Shown here: positions 1 to 9,100 of the stretch, piece by piece
How the letters are laid out: every line of letters starts with the position of its first letter
Numbering within the stretch: position 1 is the stretch's first letter
Origin: CAZXFH01 sp964640055
GTDB taxonomy: Bacteria; Fidelibacterota; UBA2242; JAFGTP01
NCBI GenBank assembly: GCA_964640055.1
Contig: CAZXFH010000066.1
Coordinates: forward strand, 1-13,451
DNA length: 13,451 nucleotides
Direction of reading: 5' to 3'
Notes under the pieces: generated by a model
What the model was told of the DNA's origin: nothing
The model's input: the letters and a program-made list of their open reading frames with translations, nothing else
The model's database searches: none
Position numbers and translations under genes: made by a program

Positions 1-1919
1 TGTCTGAAAAAGCCCTGAAAGAAAGCGAAGATAAGTTCCGGACTCTGGTGAATCAGGCGCCTCAAGCCCTGTTTCTGCATGATCTGGAGGGCCGGATAGT
101 GGACGTCAATCAGGCGGCGCTGGATCATTACGGCTATACCCGGCAGGAACTGCTTAAGATGACTGCCAAAGATATTGATCCGGATTACGAAGTACGCGAG
201 GACGGAGGGGCATTCTGGAAAGCACTCAGGAAAGAAGGGGCGATCCAATTTGAAGCCCGCCATCGCCGGAAAGATGGTACCTTGTTTCCGGTAGAAATAA
301 AATTGACCGCTTTAGAATTGCGCGATAATCAATATATATTTGCCTTGGCAGATAATATCACCGATCGCAAACAGGCTGAGCAAATCCTCCAAAAGGAACG
401 GGATAAAGCGCAAACCTACCTGGATGTTGCCGGCACTATTTTTGTCACTCTTAATCGGCAGGGTGAGGTAACCCTGGTCAATCAGAAAGGCAGTCAGATA
501 CTGGGCTATCCCCAGACTGACATTATGGGCCGGAATTGGTTCGATCACTTTATTCCTGAAGAAGACCGTAGTCAGGTAAAAACCATATTCAGACAGCTGA
601 TGGACGGCAAGTTAAAAACTGCCGAATATGTGGAAAATTATGTGCTTAACAGTCAGGGTGAGAAACGTCTGATCGCCTGGCACAACACCCTTTTAAAGGA
701 TCAACAGGGACAGATTACCGGTTCGCTCAGTTCCGGTATTGATATTACGGAAAAAAAACAGATTATTAATTCCCTGCAGGAAAGTGAACACAAATTCCGG
801 ACTCTGGTGGAAAACATCGTTGACTGGGTCTGGCAGGTGGATACAAAGGGAGTATATACCTATGTCAGTCCCCAGGCAGAGAAAATTATGGGATATCCAA
901 GAGAGGAAATCCTGGGTAAGACCCCCTTTGATTTCATGGCACCCGCCGAAGCGGAACGGGTCGGAAAAATATTTAAACAGATCGCGTTGGGAAAAGAAAA
1001 AATTATCGGATTGGAGGATACTCTACTAACCAAGGACGGACAGGCCGTAATTTTTGAAACCAATGCCACTCCCATGTTTGATCAGGAAAATCGGTTTATC
1101 GGGTATATGGGTACCTGCCGGGATATTACGGCCCGTAAAAAGACCGATGAAGAATTGAGGCACAGTGAGCAGCAGAAAAATATTATTCTGGATTCAACCA
1201 ATGAAATGGTCGCATATTATGATCTGGATTTAAAGATCGTTTGGGCCAACCGGGCGGCAGCAGAATCAGTGAATAAGTCACCCGCAGAACTGGTGGGGCA
1301 GCAGTGCTATGAAATCTGGATGGGAAAGACGCAACCCTGTCCGGGCTGTCCGGTCCTGAAAGCGCGGGAAAGTAAAGCACCTCAACAAACGGAACAACAG
1401 ACACCGGACGGGCGCTACTGGTCTTTACGGGGCTATCCGGTACTCGATGATTCCCATAAAGTAGTCGGACTGGTTGAATTTGGACAGGATATAACCGAAA
1501 GCCGGATGGCGGCGGAAAAAGTGAAAGAGAGCGAACGGAAATACCGTCATCTGGTGGAGACCATTCCCTATGGAATTGAAGAGGTGGATCTGGAAGGACA
1601 CATGGTTTTTGTGAATCAGGTGTTTGCTGATATGCTGGGGTATGAACCTGAGGAATTGCTGGAGAAATACATTTGGGACCATGATCCCAAACCGGACAAG
1701 GTCAAGCAGCTCAAAGATTATTTTGCCTACATCAAAGACAAGCAACCTGAGCCGGAGCCCTATGAATCCCAAAACCGATGTAAAGATGGTAAGATCATTG
1801 ATGTCTTGGTGGACTGGAATTACAAGCGTGATAAACATGGAAAATTGATTGGCTTTATCTCAGTGGTGACCGATATCACGGCACAAAAGCAGGCTGAGCG
1901 GGATAAAGATCAGTATATC
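1..1919 (+). CDS. Multi-PAS sensor histidine kinase, 5' part (partial at both ends)
   Basis: The reading frame is already open at the left edge (first full codon at base 3), so the true start lies upstream; the GTG at 48 is only an internal valine inside the conserved PAS entry FRTLV. It runs 639 codons into the N gap. Five PAS domains follow one another at roughly 27-362, 411-752, 780-1133, 1179-1493 and 1527-1883. Each ends in a D-I-T-type motif and is joined to the next by a short charged linker such as ESEHKFRTLVE. The fourth PAS carries CYEIWMGKTQPCPGCPV (C-x10-C-x2-C; Cys codons at 1305, 1338 and 1347), a possible metal or redox site. No signal peptide or membrane segment is visible in this part. 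PAS domains usually sense small ligands, redox or light; none can be assigned here. The phase across the gap indicates that this is the sensory half of the kinase that resumes at 2020. Confidence 0.9.
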
Positions 1920-2019
1920 NNNNNNNNNNNNNNNNNNNNNNNNNNNNNNNNNNNNNNNNNNNNNNNNNNNNNNNNNNNNNNNNNNNNNNNNNNNNNNNNN
2001 NNNNNNNNNNNNNNNNNNN
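1920..2019. other. Assembly gap (100 N placeholder)
   Basis: There are exactly 100 N, the conventional length for a gap of unknown size. The codon before it ends at 1919, and the GAF-like reading frame after it starts at 2020, so the real missing length should be a multiple of three, which 100 is not. The missing part should hold the start of a GAF domain; by analogy with related GAF domains that is about 100 residues, or 300 bases (inference). A frame read through the N run, which stops at 2097-2099, is an artefact. Confidence 0.95.
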
Positions 2020-3819
2020 AAAATACCGGCGCCTGTTTGCCGGAGTATTGCCAAAATCCTCAGAATCAAAAAGACCTATTCAGTTGGCTTCGCTCATAAT
2101 CAGAATCCTTACGGCGGCATCATTATTCTCAGCCGCACAGAGGAACCTCCTAAATATCAGTTTGCGATTGAAACCATTGCCGGTCATTTATCACTGATCA
2201 TCCATAACAAGCAGGTGCACCAGATGCTTCAGCAGAGCGAAAATCGGTTTCGCATGCTTTTTGATAAAGCGCCGGTCTCCTTCTGGGTCGAGGATTATTC
2301 CCGATTAAAGCAGGCCCTTGATGATCTCATAAAGAAGAATAAAATAAGCGATATCCGCCAATATTTGCAAACCCGTCCGGAACGGGTCAAAGAATTAGTG
2401 CAAAAAGTCAACATATTGGATGTTAACCAAAAAACCATCTCTCTGTATAAAGCGCAGAATAAAACAGAATTATTGGATAAATTGACCCAAATATTTGTTC
2501 CGGAATCCTATGAGGGTTTCATCGAACAGATTGCGGCCGTAGCCGAGGGAAAAACTGAATTGCAGCTGGAAACGATAAATAAGAAGCTGAATGGTGATAT
2601 TATCCAGATCCAGCTGAACTGGAGTGTGCCGGAAATATACCAACAGGATTATGCTCGGGTCTTTGTCGGCATCAATGATATCACGGAGCGCAAGTGGCTG
2701 CAGGATTCCCTGGCAAAGGCCAATCAGGAGAAATCAGTGGTGCTGGATAGTACCGCTGAAATGATCGCCTATTATGACCGGAAACTGCGCATTGTCTGGT
2801 GTAACCGGGCCATGGCCGTGAATTTTGAGAGCACACCTGATCAGTTAGCTGGCAAAAGCTGTTATGAACTTTGGCACAACCGCACCGAACACTGTGTTAA
2901 TTGCCCGGTGATGGTCAAGGTACTGGAAACCGGTCAAGCGCAGGAAGCCGTGCGGACCACTCCGAAAGATCAGATCCTGTCCGTGCGCGCATATCCGATC
3001 CTGGATGATCAGGCCCGGGTAACTCATGTAGGAGCTTTTATACAAGATATTACCGATCAGAAAAAAACCGAAAACCGCATCAACGAGTATTACCATGAAT
3101 TAGAAGAGAATCAGAAGGCAGCCATGAATTTGATGGAAGATTTAACCGGTGAAGTGGAAGATCGACGGCGGGTTCAGAAACAGTTGCAAGCCTCTCTAAA
3201 AGAAAAGGAAGCCCTGCTCAGTGAAATTCACCACCGGGTCAAAAACAATATGCAGATCGTACAGAGTTTTATTAATCTGCAGTCCCAGCATATTAAGGAT
3301 CAGCCGGCCCTGGATGCTTTTCAGGACCTCAATGACCGCATCCGTACCATGGCCCTGGTCCATGAAAAACTCTACCGCAGTGACGATCTGTCGCAAATTG
3401 ATTTTGCCGACTATATCAAAAGCCTGGTAACTCGTCTGTTTGCCGCTTACAAGGCGGAAAGACTACAAGGGGCCCTGCAATTGAAATGTGAACATGTTTT
3501 ACTGGATATCGAGACTGCTATTCCATGTGGTTTACTGATCAATGAGCTGGTCACCAATATTATTAAATATGCCTTTCCGGATGGCTTGCAGCGCAAACCG
3601 GAAATATATATTGCCTTCCGGACCTTGCAGAAGCAGAAGTGTGAATTGATAATCGCTGACAACGGGATTGGATTGCCCGTGGAACTGGATATCCGGAAAA
3701 CCGAATCCTTTGGCCTGGAAATGGTGTATCTGCTGGCAGAACGACAGCTGGATGGAAAGATCAGTCTGGATCGAAAACAGGGTACCCGTTACACTATCCG
3801 GTTTGAATGCCATGTCTGA
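2020..3819 (+). CDS. GAF-PAS-PAS HisKA_2 sensor histidine kinase, 3' part
   Basis: The frame is open from the first base after the gap. Bases 2020-2214 read as the second half of a GAF domain (KIPAPVCRSIAKILRIKK, then a GGIIIL strand and an AIETIAGHLSLII helix), so the gene does not begin at the GTG at 2215 or the ATG at 2224. A PAS domain with a long helical insertion follows (about 2230-2690), then a PAS with CYELWHNRTEHCVNCPV (C-x10-C-x2-C, Cys codons at 2860, 2893 and 2902). A coiled-coil-like linker (about 3061-3200) leads to the HisKA_2 dimerisation domain, with the presumed phosphoacceptor His in EIHHRVKNN (His codons at 3229 and 3232). The HATPase has its N box at NELVTN (3541), its G1 box DNGIG at 3658, and a G2-like SFGLEMV. 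It should autophosphorylate on His and pass phosphate to a receiver, perhaps the REC protein 108 bases downstream. It is most likely the kinase half of the preceding partial gene. Confidence 0.9.
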   Translation, partial: KIPAPVCRSIAKILRIKKTYSVGFAHNQNPYGGIIILSRTEEPPKYQFAIETIAGHLSLIIHNKQVHQMLQQSENRFRMLFDKAPVSFWVEDYSRLKQALDDLIKKNKISDIRQYLQTRPERVKELVQKVNILDVNQKTISLYKAQNKTELLDKLTQIFVPESYEGFIEQIAAVAEGKTELQLETINKKLNGDIIQIQLNWSVPEIYQQDYARVFVGINDITERKWLQDSLAKANQEKSVVLDSTAEMIAYYDRKLRIVWCNRAMAVNFESTPDQLAGKSCYELWHNRTEHCVNCPVMVKVLETGQAQEAVRTTPKDQILSVRAYPILDDQARVTHVGAFIQDITDQKKTENRINEYYHELEENQKAAMNLMEDLTGEVEDRRRVQKQLQASLKEKEALLSEIHHRVKNNMQIVQSFINLQSQHIKDQPALDAFQDLNDRIRTMALVHEKLYRSDDLSQIDFADYIKSLVTRLFAAYKAERLQGALQLKCEHVLLDIETAIPCGLLINELVTNIIKYAFPDGLQRKPEIYIAFRTLQKQKCELIIADNGIGLPVELDIRKTESFGLEMVYLLAERQLDGKISLDRKQGTRYTIRFECHV

Positions 3820-3914
3820 TTTTGAAATACAACCGGTTTCCGGCCGGATCTGATAGGCAAAGGAAACTCATAAGTTGTTCAAAAGGCAGGAGATAATTGA
3901 GTATTAGAAGAGAT

Positions 3915-3920
3915 AAGAGG
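3915..3920 (+). promoter_or_regulatory. Ribosome binding site for the REC-PAS protein
   Basis: AAGAGG lies 7 bases before the ATG at 3928, a normal Shine-Dalgarno distance, and supports that start. The 108-base spacer to the previous gene (3820-3927) also holds the 8-bp palindromes AACCGGTT (3831-3838) and CCGGCCGG (3840-3847). No convincing promoter or terminator was found in it. Confidence 0.6.
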
Positions 3921-3927
3921 ATCGATT

Positions 3928-6129
3928 ATGGCTGAGAAGATATCGGTTTTACTGGTGGAGGATGAAATGCCCGTCGCTGAGGATATCGGGGAGCAGTTGA
4001 AGCGCATCGGATATCAGGTGGCTGGTATAGCGGTATCTTCGGCGGAGGCCCTGCGGCTGGTCGCTCAAAAGCAGCCGGACCTGATCCTGATGGATATCAA
4101 TCTGAAAGGGAAGACCAATGGCATTGAGACCGCTGCCAAAATTAAGCGCAAATACGATCTGCCGGTGATCTATCTGACCGCCTATGCGGATCAGGAAACT
4201 TTGGCCAACGTCAAAAAAACCGAACCCTACGGGTTTATTACCAAGCCCTTTAATACCCGTGAGCTGCAGGGTGTTCTGGAAACCGCTTTCTACAAGTGGC
4301 AAATAGAGCATAAATTAAAAGAGAATGAAAAGAATTTGCGCATTATGCTCGATTCGATCGGCGATGCAGTGATCGCCACCGATACGCAGGGGCACATTAG
4401 CCGCATGAATCCCATGGCCGAGAAATTAACCGGCTGGCAATCAAGTCAGGCCCTGGGCAAGCCCTTTGATCAAGTCGTCACTCTGTACCGGGAAGGAACT
4501 GCGAGATTGGTATCCAATCCCGTGCAGGCAGTGCTGGAAATCGGACGGATCCGGGGATTGAGTAATCATACCACTTTGATCAATAGGGAGGGAACCAAAC
4601 ACCGCATTGCTGATTCCGGTGCGCCTATCTTTGACGATCAGGGAGAGCTGCAGGGGGTGATCATGGTGTTGCGGGATGAAACCGAACGGTACCGCATGGA
4701 GACCGAGCTGCGCGAGAGTGAGGAGGAATTGCGCACGATCTATCAAAACGCTCCCTTTATTATGGTGCTGGTGGATATCAACAGACGGATCCGCAAGGCC
4801 AATGCCCAGGCGGCTGCTTTTGCCGATTCAAACCCGGATGCCATGCTGGGTCTGCGGGGCGGTGAAGCCCTGCGTTGTTTACATCACCTGGACGACCCCC
4901 GCGGTTGTGGCTTTGGCCCCTTTTGTGACCAATGCAAGATTCGCAATGCGGTACTGGATACCTTTGAAACCAAAGAAAATCATTTTCAGCTGGAAACAAC
5001 GCTACCCATTCAAAAGCAAGGCCAGCAACAGGAGATTATCCTGCTGGTATCAACCGGCTTGCTGCATCATAAAGCGGAGCCCCTGGTACTGGTCACTTTG
5101 CAGGATATTACCCAGCGCAAACAAGCGGAAGAGGCCTTGCGCGACAGTGAGGCCCGCTTCCGGCGGCTGGCGGAAAATGCCCAGGATCTGATCTATCGCA
5201 TCCGGCTGGTGCCTGACCGGGCTTTTGAATATGTGAGTCCGGTAGCGACTTCCATGACCGGCTATACGCCTGAAGAACACTATGCTGATCCCGATTTGGG
5301 CTTTAAAATGGTGCATCCCGATGACCGTCATTTACTGAAGAACCTGGCTACCGGGGAGAAAGCCGAGCAAAAACAACTCACCCTGCGCTGGGTTCGCAAG
5401 GATGGTAGCGTTATTTGGACAGAACAATGCAATGTTCCCATCTATGATAAGGCCGGAAAGCTGGTTGCTATCGAAGGGATTGTCCGCGATGTGACCGATC
5501 GGGTGCAGGCGGAAAAGGAGCGGCAGGCAAGCGCTGATAAATACCGGGCAATCGTGGAATCGGCTTATAACGCCATGGTCATCTGCCGGAAAACGAAGTT
5601 TGTATTTTTTAATCAGGCCTTTGCGCGTCTGACCGGATATAGTCGTTCCGAATTAGTTGATATAGATATCGGCCGCTTATTTAAAGGGGAAGACGCAAGG
5701 TTATTTCAGTTGCAAGCCCGCAAAGATCCGGTTTACCGGGAACTGCAATTAAAACGCAAAAGCGGCCGGCTACTCGAGATCGAGATCACTGCTACTCCGA
5801 TCGACTTTCAGGGGCAAGCGGCTCTGTTATTGATGATACGCGACATCACCCAGCAGAAAGCCCTTTTACAAGAACTGCAGCAATCCAGCGGTCAGACCAA
5901 AAAATTGGGCAATTTCATTCCTATCTGTGCGGCTTGCAAGAAGATACGCGATGATCAGCAAGATGGGCACCCCTGGGTCATACCGGAGGAATATATTCAA
6001 AGTCGTCTGCCCGATATCCAATTTTCCCATGGCATCTGTTCCGAGTGCATGCCTAAGTTATATCCCGATTATTTCCGGAAACCTTCTGATCAGAAAACTC
6101 AGCAAGGAAAGGAAAAAAAGAAGAAGTAA
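3928..6129 (+). CDS. Kinase-less REC-PAS4 protein with cysteine-rich C-terminal tail
   Basis: The protein has 733 residues. Residues 1-120 form a receiver domain with the acidic pair E11-D12, phosphoacceptor D56 (LMDINLKG), T84 and K106 all present. PAS domains follow at about 138-258, 268-395, 405-530 and 535-645. The second carries a cysteine cluster at C317, C327, C333 and C336 (GCGFGPFCDQC). The tail at about 658-712 has ICAACKKIRDD and HGICSECMPKLYP, giving C667-x2-C670 and H701-x2-C704-x2-C707. This zinc-ribbon-like ending is known on many REC/PAS/GAF signalling proteins, with no settled function. The last residues are lysine-rich. There is no HisKA, HATPase, HTH, GGDEF or EAL domain, so it can accept phosphate but its output is unknown. 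The first PAS (SIGDAVIATD) is a close relative of those in the two kinases downstream. It lies between two HisKA_2 kinases and may be the receiver for either. The start is fixed by the RBS at 3915-3920. Confidence 0.92.
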   Translation: MAEKISVLLVEDEMPVAEDIGEQLKRIGYQVAGIAVSSAEALRLVAQKQPDLILMDINLKGKTNGIETAAKIKRKYDLPVIYLTAYADQETLANVKKTEPYGFITKPFNTRELQGVLETAFYKWQIEHKLKENEKNLRIMLDSIGDAVIATDTQGHISRMNPMAEKLTGWQSSQALGKPFDQVVTLYREGTARLVSNPVQAVLEIGRIRGLSNHTTLINREGTKHRIADSGAPIFDDQGELQGVIMVLRDETERYRMETELRESEEELRTIYQNAPFIMVLVDINRRIRKANAQAAAFADSNPDAMLGLRGGEALRCLHHLDDPRGCGFGPFCDQCKIRNAVLDTFETKENHFQLETTLPIQKQGQQQEIILLVSTGLLHHKAEPLVLVTLQDITQRKQAEEALRDSEARFRRLAENAQDLIYRIRLVPDRAFEYVSPVATSMTGYTPEEHYADPDLGFKMVHPDDRHLLKNLATGEKAEQKQLTLRWVRKDGSVIWTEQCNVPIYDKAGKLVAIEGIVRDVTDRVQAEKERQASADKYRAIVESAYNAMVICRKTKFVFFNQAFARLTGYSRSELVDIDIGRLFKGEDARLFQLQARKDPVYRELQLKRKSGRLLEIEITATPIDFQGQAALLLMIRDITQQKALLQELQQSSGQTKKLGNFIPICAACKKIRDDQQDGHPWVIPEEYIQSRLPDIQFSHGICSECMPKLYPDYFRKPSDQKTQQGKEKKKK

Positions 6130-6141
6130 AAATAAACAGAT

Positions 6142-6147
6142 AAGGGG
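6142..6147 (+). promoter_or_regulatory. Ribosome binding site for the membrane-bound kinase
   Basis: AAGGGG precedes the ATG at 6152 by 4 bases, which is rather short, and the in-frame GTG at 6158 by 10. The site supports starting the kinase at 6152 (or 6158) and not at 5927, where the same open frame extends back inside the previous gene without a motif or a suitable site. Confidence 0.5.
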
Positions 6148-6151
6148 CTTT

Positions 6152-9100
6152 ATGCCTGTGGCACTAAAAAAATACGCTCTTCTATTCGTAAAACACAAAA
6201 ACGGTCCGCTTGTTGTCGCTTTGATCCTGGCTTTGTTTTACTGGCTGCTGGAAAGCATTATTGATGCTACTGTGCTAAGAGGCAATATTCTGGTTCACCT
6301 CCTGCCGGTGACAACTCATGAATTATGGGTTCGTTTTTCTAGCCTGGCCATGATCCTGGCCTTTGGTTTCTATGTCAGATATACGCTAAGACTGATTGGA
6401 AAAGCCAATGCTAAGCGGCAGGAAAATGAAGAAAATCTGCGAATTACCCTGAATTCCATCGGCGATGGGGTGATTGCGACTGACGGGTCGGGTAACATTA
6501 CGCGCATGAATCCGGCGGCCGAGCAGCTGACCGGCTGGAAATTAGCTGCGGCCCAGGGCCGTGCCTTACCTAGGGTGTTCAAGATTATCAACGACCAGAC
6601 CCGGGAAACCGTTAAAAATCCGGTTGAACAGGTATTGAAAAAGGGTAAGACCATCGGACTGGGCAATCATACCGTGTTGATCGCCCGGGACGGCCGGGAA
6701 TATCATATTGCCGATTCCGGCGCCCCTATCCGGGATGATGCCGGGCGTATTGTCGGCGCTGTCCTGGTTTTTCAGGATGTTACCGAGGCCTACCAGCTGC
6801 GCAAAAGTATCCGGGAAAGTCAGGCCCGCTTGGCAGCGATCTATCAGTCCAGTCCGGCCGTGATTGCCGTCTCCTCAATTGAGGATGGCCGCTATTTGCA
6901 GGTCAATCAGGCCTTTACCGAGCTGACCGGCTGGAAACCGGAAGAAGCGGTCGGAAAAACCGCTTTTGAATTGAATATTTGGGCCGAACCAGCTGCGGAA
7001 CAGCGTCAAAAACTGCTTGAGGTGCTCAAGAAGAATAACCGGGTCCGGAATATGGAGTTCGTGTTTCAGGACCGCCAGGGTAACCGGAAAATTGGTTTGC
7101 TTTCCACCGAGATCATTCAGATCGATGGTCGTCCATGTCTGTTGAACAATGTGGTCGATATTACCGATCAGCGCCAAATTGAAAAGCAGGTGCGGGGCTT
7201 AAAAGACTTTTATCAGGATGTACTGGATAATGTCCAGGACGGGATCTGGGTGACTGATGAAAACGATCGGATCATTTTTTCTAATGAAGGCATGGAACGG
7301 ATTGCCGGAATTGAGGCAGATCGCATTATCGGAAATCAGATCCCCGACAGTTATGATAAGGAAACCATGCGTTATTTCTTGCCTTATTACAATCGTGCCA
7401 AAAAAATGCTCCATCCACAGCAATATGAGGCTAATGTAGTAACTCCCGCAGGTAAAGAAACGGTTCAGTCCGGCTGGTTGGTGCCCCGGATCGAAAATGG
7501 CAATTATCAAGGCATGATCTGTACGGTTCAGGATATTACCATCAAAAAACAGGTCGAAGAGCAGCTTGCCTTCCAGTCCCTGATACTCGATCAGATCCAG
7601 GATATGGTCACCGCCACTGACCTGGAGGGACGTATTACCTATGTCAACCAGGCTGAAAGTAAAATATTTAATATGCCTCCCGCGCAACTGATCGGGCAGC
7701 ATGTGGAAACCTATGGCGAGGACCCTGAACAGGGTGCCACTCAGCAGGAAATTGTGGAGACCACCCGCAGGCAAGGGCACTGGCGGGGCGAAGTGGTTAA
7801 TATTACCCCGAATGGGGCGAAAATCATCCTGGATTGCCGCACCCAGCTGTTGCGTGATCAAAAGGATAATGCTATCGGAATGGTGGGGATCAGCACTGAT
7901 ATTACGGAGCATAAAGCCGCCGATGCCCGGATCGAACATCTCAATTCACTCTTATTGGCCATTCGCAATATCAATCAATTGATCGTTCATTCAACCGATC
8001 TGCAGCGACTTATTAACAAAACTTGTGATTCTCTGATCGAGACCCGTTCCTACCTGGGGTGTACGATCGCAATTCTGGATGAAAAAGAAAACCGGTTGAA
8101 ACCCATGGCAGCAGCCGGTTCCCACCGGTTTGCCAAGGCCTGGTCAGTCACGACAACCGGCAAGGGCCGGGCTCCCAAATGTGTTAAAAAAGCCTTAAAA
8201 GAAAATAAAATCACGGTCATTCAAAATACCCGGCAGTGTGGCAGCTGTGTTTACAGTGGTCAACATAAGCATGGAAATCATAGTACGGTCATTATTCCCA
8301 TGCAATCAGAGGGCCGGAATATCGGCTTACTTACGGTCGCACTACAGCAGAAGGTCCAATTGGATCATCAGGAACAGGAACTGCTGAAAGAAGTGGCAGA
8401 CGACCTGGTGTTTGCCCGGGATAAACTACAGGCAGAGGAAGCCCTGCACCAGAGCCAGGGATTATTAATGGCTTCCATCGAACAGACGCCGGCCGGCATT
8501 CTGATCACCGATGCGGATGATAAAAAGATAAAAATGGTCAATTCAGCAGCCCTCGATATCCTGGGAGGTACTTCAGATCAGCTGCATGAAATGGATATAA
8601 AACAACGTACACGGCTCTGGAAAATTTTTCATCCTGACGGTACCCCTTATAAAGGTGATGAGATGCCGGTGATACGGGCTATATCGGCTGGTGAAAGAGT
8701 ATCTGGTGAAGAGATGATCATTGAGGATAAACAGGGGCAACGAGTTCCGGTGATTGCCAATGCCGCTCCCATTCGTAACGATCAGGGGCAGATCACCGCC
8801 GGAATAGTGGTATTTACTGATATCAGCGATCAAAAGAAAGCCCTCCAGGCCTTACAGGAGAGCGAAAGCCGCTTTAAAGACATATTTGAGACCACTCAGG
8901 AAGGTGTCGCTTATGCAACAATCGGCGGGAAGCTGATCATGATGAATAATGCCCTGGAAAAAATTACCGGTGTATCCCGATCCGAATTGATCGGCAAAAA
9001 TGTGCTCCGGATTGCCCGCAGTATGCTAACCGCTGGCGAAGCGCTCCAAACCATCCCCAAATTGACCAAAGCCATCCAGGGCAATACAATCCAGTCTTTT

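Noticed and set aside
2020..2099. Reading frame continuing from the first kinase part through the N run to a stop at 2097-2099
   Set aside because: The N run is a placeholder. The alternative frame over the same bases gives GAF sequence that joins smoothly to the kinase, so this tail is an artefact.
3871..3927. Promoter for the REC-PAS gene (TTGTTC with GATAAT or TATTAG)
   Set aside because: The spacings are about 11 and 21 bases, neither close to 17, so this is no better than chance.
5927..6151. N-terminal extension of the membrane kinase (start at 5927)
   Set aside because: It lies entirely within the end of the preceding gene or its 22-base spacer in another frame, shows no motif, and a membrane-anchor start with an RBS exists at 6152.
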